In this document: piece after piece, positions 24,949-31,473 of the stretch | Layout of the letters: each line of letters starts with the position of its first letter | Position numbering within the stretch: the first letter of the stretch is position 1 | From: a virus | DNA length: 31,473 nt | IMG/VR virus record: IMGVR_UViG_3300031598_000014 | Location: 1-31,473 of that record | Strand: one strand, 5' to 3' | Notes under the pieces: model-generated | The model's input: only the letters and a program-made list of their open reading frames with translations | What the model was told of the DNA's origin: nothing | The model's database searches: none | Program-made: the position numbers and the translations under genes

Positions 24949-25481
24949 TGAATCTAACACTTGAACTACTACCAATTCATCATCCGTTGTTGAAAGAACC
25001 AACAATGAAATTTGACTTTGATAATCCTCCTATTCCACCTGATCAATTATTCTCATTGATGGCAGAATTTATGATCAAAAATAAAGGTATGGGTTTGGCT
25101 GCTAATCAAGTTGGTATTCCATACAATGTATTTGTCATTGGGGATCCCACAAATGAAGATAGCGTCATTCCTGTGTTTAACCCTAACATTCTTTCTAGGT
25201 CTGGAGAAAAATATTATTCTGAAGAAGGTTGCTTGACATACCCCGGACTTTATGTTAAAATCAAAAGATATAATGTTATTAGAACTAGATATACTACTCA
25301 TGAGAATATAACAGATACGATTAAATTGTCTGGAATATCATCTAGAATATTTCAGCATGAGTATGACCATCTTAATGGAATATCATTTACTAAACAAGCG
25401 AATTCATATCACTTATCTAAAGCGCGTAAAGATTTGAAACAAGTAGAAAGAATGAGAAAACGAAATGCAAAAAAGGCTTAA
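24948..25481 (+). CDS. def: Peptide deformylase
   Basis: A 177-residue metallo-deformylase that removes the N-formyl group from new proteins. All three motifs are intact: GMGLAANQ (47-54), EGCLTYPG (93-100, metal ligand C95) and HEYDH (137-141). Like other viral deformylases it lacks much of the C-terminal helix of long bacterial forms, but keeps about 36 basic residues after the active site. Viral deformylases are well known from cyanophages and other marine phages and may help the host process phage or photosynthetic proteins; no photosystem gene is visible here. ATG overlaps the gp46 stop (TAATG). Confidence 0.93.
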   Translation: MNLTLELLPIHHPLLKEPTMKFDFDNPPIPPDQLFSLMAEFMIKNKGMGLAANQVGIPYNVFVIGDPTNEDSVIPVFNPNILSRSGEKYYSEEGCLTYPGLYVKIKRYNVIRTRYTTHENITDTIKLSGISSRIFQHEYDHLNGISFTKQANSYHLSKARKDLKQVERMRKRNAKKA

Positions 25482-25485
25482 ATGA

Positions 25486-27063
25486 ATGAATCAATATTAT
25501 GAACGCAACACTAAACTGATAGAGCATTCAATTAACAAATATTTTGAAGAAATATTATGGATGACAGATGAGGAGTTCGTTAATTGGTTTACCGAATTGC
25601 GCGAAACTGTTGTTGATATTTGGGATAATGATGGCATCCCGCCGAGAGTGGGATATAATAAAGAAGGCATAGAGAAACAGTTTAGGAGAATGTCTTCATT
25701 CAAGGTGCATGAATTTGAAACTGTCGATGTTCTTACAGGTGAAAAGGATGTTATACGCAATACGAGTGCAGTAGGTAACGCAGCGAACCAGTGGTTCCCT
25801 ACAATGATGAAAACTCGTATCAATTATAAAATGAATGATGATGGGTTGTCTATCTATGATCATTTTGCAGATCCAAAATTATTAGAAAAGACGTTGAAGT
25901 ATGCTCGCCGTCATTTTAAGAAAGATAGTTTCTATGCGTATTCAGAACCAATATTTAAAGGACAGACAGTTAAAGTAGGAACTATTGATTATAAGATTGA
26001 GAGTGGCGTAGATTTTATAAACTGGTTTGAGAAGACGGCTAGACAATATGATCAATATGACTATTGGTTGAAGCCTATCAAAGAAGACAAAAAAGGTTAC
26101 ACCGGCTATAACGACAAACTCAGGGATCGTTCTTGGTTAAGTATATCCCAGTTTAAATGTTCTTCAGTATTTACAGACTTAGAACAGATCCCAGAAGGAT
26201 GTAAAACTAATGTAGGAGATTATAATAATTTTGAAATTATGTTATTTGAGAAACGTCAAAGATTATTCCCTGTAGGGCTGAAAGCTTTTCGCGTATCGTG
26301 GTGTCAGTATGCGGTAAACTTCCCTCCACTTACTGCCAAATATCTGTATGAAAAATATACAGAACATTTTAAAACACAAGACATGATTAATATCTATGAC
26401 CCGTCAAGTGGTTGGGGTGGTAGAATATTAGGTGCTATGTCTATTAAAGATGATCGCAATATAAATTATGTTGGTACAGACCCTAACACTGACCATACGA
26501 TAGAGGATGGTCGTACAAAATATGAAGACTTAGCAGATACGTATAATGATGTAAGGAATTCTGGTGTTCTATTCACGCATAAAAATACATATGATATGTA
26601 TCAACTAGGTAGTGAAGTTATTCGTGAGAATGAAGATTTTCAGAAATACAAAGGTAAGTTAGACTTAGTATTCACCTCACCTCCTTACTTCGCTAAGGAA
26701 GCGTATTGTGAAGATGATACACAGTCTTATAAGAAATTTAACACATACGATGTATGGCGTGATGGTTTTCTCAGGCCTACATTAGAAACTTGTGTTGAGT
26801 ACCTACGTTCTGATAGATATCTTTTGTGGAATATAGCAGATGCAAAATTTGGTAAAGATATGCTACCCCTCGAAAAGGATAGCATTGATATTCTAGAATC
26901 GTTAGGTATGAAATTTGTAACTAAATTGAAAATGTCTCTGGCTCAAATGCCAGGAGGAAATAGAATAGACACAGATACAGGTCTACCAAAAGCAAAGAAC
27001 TTTTGCAAGGTCAATGATATTTGGCTGAAGTATGAACCCGTATATGTGTTCTATAAGGAGTGA
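25486..27063 (+). CDS. DNA methyltransferase-like protein with long N-terminal extension
   Basis: A 525-residue protein whose C-terminal half resembles an N4-cytosine/N6-adenine DNA methyltransferase. In order: a motif X-like FPPLTAKYLYEKY (279-291), SAM-binding motif I YDPSSGWGGR (304-313), an acidic GTDPNTDHTIEDG loop (330-342), catalytic motif IV TSPPYF (397-402), and a YLLWNIADAKF strand (about 439-449). The first ~270 residues match nothing I recognise; they are aromatic-rich and could recognise target DNA. It starts 5 bp after the deformylase and ends exactly next to the stop codon of the oppositely oriented VWA gene. The target base is not known. No restriction partner is nearby, so self-modification is more likely than restriction. 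Confidence 0.82.
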   Translation: MNQYYERNTKLIEHSINKYFEEILWMTDEEFVNWFTELRETVVDIWDNDGIPPRVGYNKEGIEKQFRRMSSFKVHEFETVDVLTGEKDVIRNTSAVGNAANQWFPTMMKTRINYKMNDDGLSIYDHFADPKLLEKTLKYARRHFKKDSFYAYSEPIFKGQTVKVGTIDYKIESGVDFINWFEKTARQYDQYDYWLKPIKEDKKGYTGYNDKLRDRSWLSISQFKCSSVFTDLEQIPEGCKTNVGDYNNFEIMLFEKRQRLFPVGLKAFRVSWCQYAVNFPPLTAKYLYEKYTEHFKTQDMINIYDPSSGWGGRILGAMSIKDDRNINYVGTDPNTDHTIEDGRTKYEDLADTYNDVRNSGVLFTHKNTYDMYQLGSEVIRENEDFQKYKGKLDLVFTSPPYFAKEAYCEDDTQSYKKFNTYDVWRDGFLRPTLETCVEYLRSDRYLLWNIADAKFGKDMLPLEKDSIDILESLGMKFVTKLKMSLAQMPGGNRIDTDTGLPKAKNFCKVNDIWLKYEPVYVFYKE

Positions 27064-29280
27064 TTAAGCAACCAAGTCAATGAACTTGGACAGCATCACT
27101 CGACTAGCTTTGCGATTTGAATTTGCTTTCTTGAAAGCGTTTCGTATCGCACCCTTCTTAGCGTCATCAGCGACTTGAATCGAAGTGTTCGCGGTATTGA
27201 GAGCCTTACCGCCGCGAACACCGAACCATTCGCTATAGCCAGAATTTGGGATAGATGAAAATTTATTCTTATTCATATATTTCCAGAAATCTTCAAATTC
27301 TTCCCAACCAGGTAGATAGTTGGCTGTTTCGCGACGGACTCCAATCTTATTGTTAGACAAGATACGAAAGCCAATCAAGTTTGACTGTGTGTTATCGCGA
27401 TACATTGTAAGCAAAGCGTTTGTATCGCCATAACCAGTGGTTCCTATATCATATGTTTTCTTGGTTTCACGGTCAATTAGAAACGATTTGGCACGAGCGG
27501 AACCAGGGCGGGCCGACATCGTACAATGTTCAGCGTGATAGTAGCCGATATTATTACTAGAGCCATCTGTTAAGAATACTGTATTAACAATATCAAGCTT
27601 ATTTTCTGCTTTGAATTTTTTGAACACTTTCATAGCGAACATAATCGTTTCGTTTAGAGGCGTTCCACCTAACTGGAAATCTCTATGGATCTGTTCGACT
27701 TTACACGCAACATAACGAGCATGATGGTTATATCGTTCATTCCAATATTGGCCAACAACCAAGAGTGCTTCCGACATTTTAATGAAATCCATACGAGTCA
27801 TTTTCTCATTGAACAATTCCATTATATGTAGGTTAGATGAATACGCTAAACAATCTTCAGTATTCATCTTGACGCTATTAAGACCGTCATCAACAGAAGC
27901 AATATTATAATACCCATTGGAACTACGATTTATAGTAGTGAATGAATAAACCCGAAATGGGATATTAATCTGACGACAGAACATCACCAGATTTAAGGTC
28001 TGATCTATTGTCGCTGCCATATTTTCTGCCATTGAACCAGAAAAGTCCAAATACATTAACAAGCCGTGGTTCTTACCTTCAGGAACGACAGATATCTTTT
28101 TGAAAATATCATCGCTATAACGATAGCTGTTCATTTTGATAGGATCAATAACACCAGTCTTGGAAGTAGTAGTGCGGGCATATTCAGAAGCCTGCTTTTT
28201 CATTTCAAATTCTTTGACTAGATAGTTGATAGTCGGTTTGTTATTTACCCGAAACTTTTTCAACAATTCAGATCCTATATCGCTAGAATTGTCTGCGAAT
28301 GAAAATTCTTTGGTATACTCTAAGACCTCTTTATAAGACCTGATAAATTTTTCAATTGGTCGAATATCGGTCTTATAATAATTACGAATTTTATCATCAT
28401 CATCTGCATATTTTTCTGAGATAGACTCTTTTAAAGCATCATCAGTTTTTGCTTTAGGATCAGAAGACCAATCATCTCCGCCTTCTTCACCCCATTCATT
28501 ACCATGGAGCAATTCTTCTAGTTCATCTTTCGCATCCATTTCGGCTTCTTCATCACCATCAGCGCGAGCTTCATTAATTTCATCTTTTAATTTGTTGATG
28601 GCATCTTCTAAATCCTCGGCAGACTCACCGTATTCATCATCCTCGCTTGAACCGTCAATCTGGTTATCATCTTCCGATTCATCATCAATGCAACTTTCAT
28701 CATCATCATCGGCAGCATCTTCTTCCTCCTTCGCTTTATTATAAAGCAAGGTAGCAAGCTTTTCAGCAGCATCAAATGTTTCTATTTCCGCAAGCTCATC
28801 AACCCAAAACTTTTCTTCTTCAGAGAAGGAGACTTCGGTTGAAGCGCCACATTTGAAATAAACGTTGAGCCGATCAATTAGATCATAGGCATTAATCGAC
28901 TGGCGACTTTTACCGAAGAAACCTTCATCAAGCATGTTATTATAAGACCGAATGAACGGGGCCCGTAAACCGGGGTAGCGCCTCTGGATTAATTTCTCAA
29001 TCCGAGCGTCTTCAACGATATTCAAATAAGAACGGTATCCTTCGGTCTTATTCTCGACTGCTTTTTTCCATTCTAATTCAGGAGTATATAAAGCGTGACC
29101 AACTTCATGACCAGTCAAATGGTCAATCGTATCGCTATCCATGGTCTTCCACGTAGGAAGGGTCAGAGTACGGCTTTCTAGATTGAAGGAAGCAGTCTCG
29201 ACATTTTTCTGAATGACCGTAATATCTTCCGTAGCTAGAAGCTTCGCGAGAATCTCTTTTTTGGTCGCGTTGGTATTCAT
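27064..29280 (-). CDS. HExxH peptidase-VWA fusion (CobT-like), MoxR partner
   Basis: A 738-residue protein on the opposite strand. The N-terminal domain has an HEVGH zinc-peptidase motif (58-62) followed by NIVEDARIEK (87-96), where E90 could be the third ligand. An acidic, low-complexity stretch spans about 182-300. The C-terminal half is a von Willebrand A domain with a full MIDAS: DFSGS (D412, S414, S416), GGTPL (T540) and TDGSS (D572). This architecture resembles CobT (cobaltochelatase) and a peptidase found in cyanophages. It pairs with the MoxR/CobS-type ATPase at 29719. ATG 29280 follows AAAGAGAA; the open frame upstream runs through the promoter, so the longer start at 29355 is unlikely. 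Cobalt chelation is not supported by other genes here; a protein-remodelling or protease role is inferred. Confidence 0.85.
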   Translation of the reverse strand: MNTNATKKEILAKLLATEDITVIQKNVETASFNLESRTLTLPTWKTMDSDTIDHLTGHEVGHALYTPELEWKKAVENKTEGYRSYLNIVEDARIEKLIQRRYPGLRAPFIRSYNNMLDEGFFGKSRQSINAYDLIDRLNVYFKCGASTEVSFSEEEKFWVDELAEIETFDAAEKLATLLYNKAKEEEDAADDDDESCIDDESEDDNQIDGSSEDDEYGESAEDLEDAINKLKDEINEARADGDEEAEMDAKDELEELLHGNEWGEEGGDDWSSDPKAKTDDALKESISEKYADDDDKIRNYYKTDIRPIEKFIRSYKEVLEYTKEFSFADNSSDIGSELLKKFRVNNKPTINYLVKEFEMKKQASEYARTTTSKTGVIDPIKMNSYRYSDDIFKKISVVPEGKNHGLLMYLDFSGSMAENMAATIDQTLNLVMFCRQINIPFRVYSFTTINRSSNGYYNIASVDDGLNSVKMNTEDCLAYSSNLHIMELFNEKMTRMDFIKMSEALLVVGQYWNERYNHHARYVACKVEQIHRDFQLGGTPLNETIMFAMKVFKKFKAENKLDIVNTVFLTDGSSNNIGYYHAEHCTMSARPGSARAKSFLIDRETKKTYDIGTTGYGDTNALLTMYRDNTQSNLIGFRILSNNKIGVRRETANYLPGWEEFEDFWKYMNKNKFSSIPNSGYSEWFGVRGGKALNTANTSIQVADDAKKGAIRNAFKKANSNRKASRVMLSKFIDLVA

Positions 29281-29297
29281 CGGTTCTCTTTCGTTAT

Positions 29298-29342
29298 TTC
29301 TCATCATATAAAGAGTATGGGCTATATCCTGGTCAAAGTCAA
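29298..29342 (-). promoter_or_regulatory. Promoter cassette copy B (drives the peptidase-VWA gene)
   Basis: Read on the minus strand: TTGACT (29342-29337), 17-bp spacer, CATACT (29319-29314), then a TTTATATGATGAGAA leader. The -35 matches the sigma-70 consensus at 5 of 6 and the -10 at 4 of 6. The block matches copy A on the plus strand at 42 of 45 positions, with the three mismatches together in the spacer. Confidence 0.72.
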
Positions 29343-29430
29343 GTAAATAATGCACAAAATATGAAAAAAAATAAAATAAATTAATTTCGGGTATCGTTAT
29401 ATATCAATGACTTAGCAGGTACGATTTTTC

Positions 29431-29475
29431 TTGACTTTGAGACGGATATAGCCCATACTCTTTATATGATGAGAA
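29431..29475 (+). promoter_or_regulatory. Promoter cassette copy A (drives the 51-residue gene)
   Basis: TTGACT (29431-29436), 17-bp spacer, CATACT (29454-29459), then TTTATATGATGAGAA. It is the outward-facing partner of copy B. Conservation continues about 16 bp past the -10, so the start site and leader are kept along with the core promoter. Confidence 0.72.
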
Positions 29476-29501
29476 CTAAAGAGAACGAAAAGGAAATGAA
29501 T

Positions 29502-29657
29502 ATGAAAATTAAAGCAGGCGACATGATTACCGAAAGCGGTATTTCTTATGTCGTAGAAAAAGATGAAGAGGGCACCCTGTGGGGCGTCAGCAATAACGCA
29601 GAATACGAAATCGAATTAAGTGAAGATTTTGTCCCTGATGCGCTATTTTCTTCTTGA
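29502..29657 (+). CDS. 51-residue protein of unknown function
   Basis: A 51-residue acidic protein (MKIKAGDMITESGISYVVEKDEEG...). It looks like a small beta barrel: strands around GDMITESGISYVVEK and EGTLWGVSNNAEYEIEL. ATG 29502 is chosen because AAGGAA lies 6 bp upstream; in-frame ATGs at 29466, 29469 and 29496 are in the leader. It has its own strong promoter (copy A) and sits between the divergent peptidase-VWA gene and the ATPase gene, so it may regulate or adapt that pair. The -35 of the next promoter overlaps its stop codon. Not recognised as a known family. Confidence 0.6.
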   Translation: MKIKAGDMITESGISYVVEKDEEGTLWGVSNNAEYEIELSEDFVPDALFSS

Positions 29658-29702
29658 CTTTGAGTCGAATCTATGCTAGGATACTTATATTGATGATGAG
29701 AG
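29654..29702 (+). promoter_or_regulatory. Promoter cassette copy C (drives the MoxR/CobS-like gene)
   Basis: TTGACTTTGAG (29654-29664) and ATACTTATAT...GATGATGAGAG match cassettes A and B at both ends, with a diverged centre. The -10 is either TAGGAT (29677-29682, 17-bp spacer) or GATACT (29680-29685, 20-bp spacer); the latter aligns with CATACT of A and B. TTGACT overlaps the stop codon of the 51-residue gene. Confidence 0.62.
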
Positions 29703-29718
29703 AAAGAGAGAGTTTAAT

Positions 29719-30852
29719 ATGAATGAGAAACACCTTCGCTTTATTGACATTGCCCGCGAGCGTTATGGTAATATCGTGACTCGAAAAGACATCAAGGAAA
29801 TATGCTCCAGTGAGGGGCTTCCCTTTCCTTGGTGGATTACTCGTACTGGTAGTCCATTTCGCGCAGCACACGGAAAGTTTCAGCTTTCGGAAATTCCTTC
29901 TGTTGATGTCAAATCTACTGTCAATCTTGAGCCTACAAAGCTGGTTAAGGATTTGAATATCGATACAATCGGGTTCACCGAAAATCTAGTCCCTAAGATC
30001 GATAATCTGTTTGTTCCCTTCGGTAATTTCAATATGGTTAAGAACGTTCTCAAATCTAATATGTTCTACCCAATTTTTGTCACTGGGCTGTCTGGAAATG
30101 GTAAAACGTTTTCTGTCGAACAGGCTTGTGCTTCACTTAGCCGAGATACGATCCGTGTCAATTTCACTGTTGAAACTGATGAGGATGACTTGATCGGTGG
30201 CTTTCGACTCGTTAACGGTGAGACCAAATTCTTTAAAGGTCCTGTTATTAAAGCCATGGAACTTGGAGCGGTTCTTCTGCTTGATGAGATTGATTTGGGC
30301 AACCCTGCCAAGATTATGTGCTTGCAGTCGATTTTAGAAGGTAGTGGTTATTTCATCAAGAAGACTGGTGAATATATCGAACCTGCTGAAGGCTTCACCG
30401 TCGTCGCTACTGCGAATACGAAGGGTAAAGGCTCTGAAGATGGTCGCTTCATTGGTACCAATGTTCTGAACGAAGCCTTTCTTGAACGGTTCCCGGTGAC
30501 GTGCGAACAGGAATACCCGCCTGTCGCAATCGAGAAAAAGATCCTCAACAAAGTGTTTGATAGCCTCGGCATCATCGATAAAGAGTTTATCAATAAATTA
30601 GTTGACTGGGCTGATATCATTCGGAAGACGTTCTATGACGGTGGTGTTGATGAAGTTATCTCCACGCGCCGGTTAGTTCATATTGCGAAGGCCTTCAGCA
30701 TCTTCAACGATCGGATGACATCCATCGATCTTTGCATCAACCGCTTTGATGAAGATACCAAGATGTCCTTTAAGGACTTATACACTAAAATTGATGCTGA
30801 TGTAGTTGTCTATGATGAAGAACATGGAGAAGAAAATGCTATTACTTTCTAA
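29719..30852 (+). CDS. MoxR/CobS-type AAA+ ATPase
   Basis: A 377-residue AAA+ ATPase of the MoxR/CobS type. Walker A GLSGNGKT (123-130), Walker B VLLLDE (185-190), sensor 1 VVATANTKGKG (228-238), the arginine-finger region LNEAFLERF (250-258, R257) and a sensor 2-like STRRLVHI near 314-321. The N-terminal ~100 residues (helical, with a short GLPFPWWITR motif) are a separate domain. CobS-like ATPases are known from cyanophages, and MoxR ATPases commonly act with VWA proteins to remodel or load metals into target complexes. The VWA partner is divergent, 440 bp away, under a matching promoter. A purine-rich GAGAGAG site precedes the ATG. The two genes look GC-richer than neighbouring early genes. 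Confidence 0.9.
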   Translation: MNEKHLRFIDIARERYGNIVTRKDIKEICSSEGLPFPWWITRTGSPFRAAHGKFQLSEIPSVDVKSTVNLEPTKLVKDLNIDTIGFTENLVPKIDNLFVPFGNFNMVKNVLKSNMFYPIFVTGLSGNGKTFSVEQACASLSRDTIRVNFTVETDEDDLIGGFRLVNGETKFFKGPVIKAMELGAVLLLDEIDLGNPAKIMCLQSILEGSGYFIKKTGEYIEPAEGFTVVATANTKGKGSEDGRFIGTNVLNEAFLERFPVTCEQEYPPVAIEKKILNKVFDSLGIIDKEFINKLVDWADIIRKTFYDGGVDEVISTRRLVHIAKAFSIFNDRMTSIDLCINRFDEDTKMSFKDLYTKIDADVVVYDEEHGEENAITF

Positions 30853-31138
30853 AAAAAATGTTGATGATCTGATGGTGATGATCAAGAAAATTGAATTGAT
30901 TTTGAATCCGAAGGTGATGGACACGCCGACGTTACCCAAAATCAAGGCCCCGATTACAAGTAGACCAACATGCAATCACATGACTAAAGATGGGGTGTGC
31001 GGTAAACCTGCACATAATACGGGACGTACGGTAAATCGTAAATGGAGAAAGGTAAAGGGTGTTGGTTATGTGTGCGGTAAGCATTATCGTTTTTTTAAGC
31101 CTAATACAAAAAAAGGTTCACAACTACCGTCCAATTGA
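30836..31138 (+). CDS. Small Cys/His protein, possible zinc binder
   Basis: A 100-residue basic protein. C46 and C55 (CNHMTKDGVC) with C80 and H83 (VCGKHY) could form one zinc site of the treble-clef/zinc-ribbon kind; H48 and H60 are other candidates. The N-terminal ~25 residues are an amphipathic helix. ATG 30836 is chosen for the GGAGAAG just upstream; in-frame ATGs at 30812, 30815 and 30824 are less likely. It overlaps the ATPase end by 17 bp, so the two are probably co-translated. Not recognised as a named family; nucleic-acid binding is a guess from the basic charge. Confidence 0.65.
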   Translation: MLLLSKKNVDDLMVMIKKIELILNPKVMDTPTLPKIKAPITSRPTCNHMTKDGVCGKPAHNTGRTVNRKWRKVKGVGYVCGKHYRFFKPNTKKGSQLPSN

Positions 31139-31186
31139 TATATATACATAGAGTATTGAAATGCATTTATTATAGGAGACAGTGGT

Positions 31187-31473
31187 TTGGAAGTAACAGT
31201 AGATATCGAAACGCTACGAAAACGAAAACTTTTTGTAGCAACGCCCATGTACGGCGGCATGTGTAATGGCATGTATACTAAGTCCAGTGTTGATCTTGGT
31301 AAACTTTGCCAAGCATATGAGATAGAAGTTAAATTCTTTTATCTATTCAATGAGAGCCTCATCACCCGCGCTAGGAATTACTGTGTAGATGAATTCCTAC
31401 GGAGTGATTATTCGCATCTAATGTTTATTGATAGCGACATTGCGTTTGATCCAAATGATGTTCTATCGCTGTT
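31187..31473 (+). CDS. Glycosyltransferase-like protein, 3'-truncated by window edge
   Basis: A frame open to the right edge (95 complete codons). It starts at TTG 31187, with GGAG at 31175-31178; in-frame ATGs at 31247, 31259 and 31271 would remove the first strand, so the TTG is preferred. RKLFVATPMYGGMCNG (14-28) followed by ESLITRARNYCVDEFLRSDYSHLMFIDSDIAFDPNDVL is the GT-A-type pattern of small glycosyltransferases of T4-like phages; FIDSD (80-84) is the DxD-like metal/nucleotide-sugar site. It could modify phage DNA or host surface sugars. Catalytic and C-terminal parts are missing from the window. Confidence 0.72.
   Translation, partial: MEVTVDIETLRKRKLFVATPMYGGMCNGMYTKSSVDLGKLCQAYEIEVKFFYLFNESLITRARNYCVDEFLRSDYSHLMFIDSDIAFDPNDVLSL

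Larger units (their letters stand above)
29298..29475. repeat. Inverted pair of 45-bp promoter cassettes with AT-rich spacer
   Basis: Arms at 29298-29342 and 29431-29475 are inverted copies (42 of 45 identical), separated by 88 bp of AT-rich DNA with no gene. The arms point outward and form divergent promoters. The 221-bp region 29281-29501 holds nothing else I can identify. The arms could also pair as a cruciform. Confidence 0.85.

Noticed and set aside
25486-29280. Restriction-modification or defence system
   Set aside because: There is no endonuclease, helicase or toxin-antitoxin pair beside the methyltransferase; the neighbour is a peptidase-VWA protein.
29281-29355. 25-residue N-terminal extension of the peptidase-VWA protein
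   Set aside because: This stretch holds the promoter cassette and leader; the ATG at 29280 has a purine-rich ribosome site and gives a normal start.
27064-30852. Cobalamin biosynthesis pathway (CobS/CobT) as the function of the module
   Set aside because: Only the ATPase and VWA parts look similar; no cobaltochelatase large subunit or other cobalamin gene is present, and the HExxH domain points elsewhere.
1-31473. tRNA genes, CRISPR arrays, insertion sequences, inteins
   Set aside because: I found no cloverleaf with a GTTCGA-type arm, no regularly spaced short repeats, no transposase, and no interruption of terminase, helicase or recombination motifs; a dedicated tRNA scan was not possible.

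Overview
The window is a piece of a T4-like myovirus genome (T4 superfamily, contractile tail). From 4.7 to 17.5 kb the genes follow the T4 virion order gp13-14-15-16-17-18-19-20-67-(68 position)-21-22-23. From 18.4 to 25 kb there is a T4-type recombination and late-transcription block: uvsY, uvsW, gp55, gp47, gp46. The peptide deformylase, the VGIGT-type tail fibres, the CobS-like ATPase and the peptidase-VWA protein are features I know from aquatic T4-like phages (cyanophages, pelagiphages and relatives). No photosynthesis gene is visible and the DNA is AT-rich. A Gram-negative aquatic host, perhaps an alphaproteobacterium, is plausible, but the host cannot be fixed from this sequence.

Layout. 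0-4.6 kb: two large tail-fibre-like genes built from repeated VGIGT modules. The first is cut by the left edge; the second ends in a peptidase S74 self-cleaving chaperone domain. 4.7-9.1 kb: neck, tail-sheath-stabiliser and terminase genes, tightly packed. 9.2-11.8 kb: tail sheath and tube. 11.9-17.45 kb: portal, core and scaffold proteins, prohead protease and major capsid protein. A rho-independent terminator follows the capsid gene, then a small membrane protein and a second tail-tube-family protein. 18.2-25.5 kb: a lipoprotein, then uvsY, an MT-A70 methyltransferase, uvsW, an Sm-like protein, gp55, a cupin, gp47, gp46 and peptide deformylase, mostly overlapping by a few bases. 25.5-27.1 kb: a large DNA-methyltransferase-like gene. 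27.1-31.1 kb: a module with a minus-strand HExxH-peptidase/VWA protein and plus-strand genes for a 51-residue protein, a MoxR/CobS-type AAA+ ATPase and a Cys/His protein. The right edge cuts a glycosyltransferase-like gene.

Regulation. Exact T4-type late promoters (TATAAATA) lie before gp13, gp18, gp67, gp22, gp23 and the small membrane protein. Looser versions lie before gp19, gp20 and the second fibre. The late sigma factor gp55 that should read them is encoded here. The right-hand genes instead have sigma-70-like signals: a perfect TTGACA-17-TATAAT before the recombination block, and a 45-bp promoter cassette present as a divergent inverted pair, with a third looser copy, driving the peptidase-VWA/MoxR module. 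That module and its shared promoter cassette are the part of the window most worth following up. Most intergenic gaps are under 100 bp; the only long one (221 bp, 29281-29501) is the divergent promoter region. I saw no tRNA, CRISPR, insertion sequence or intein.
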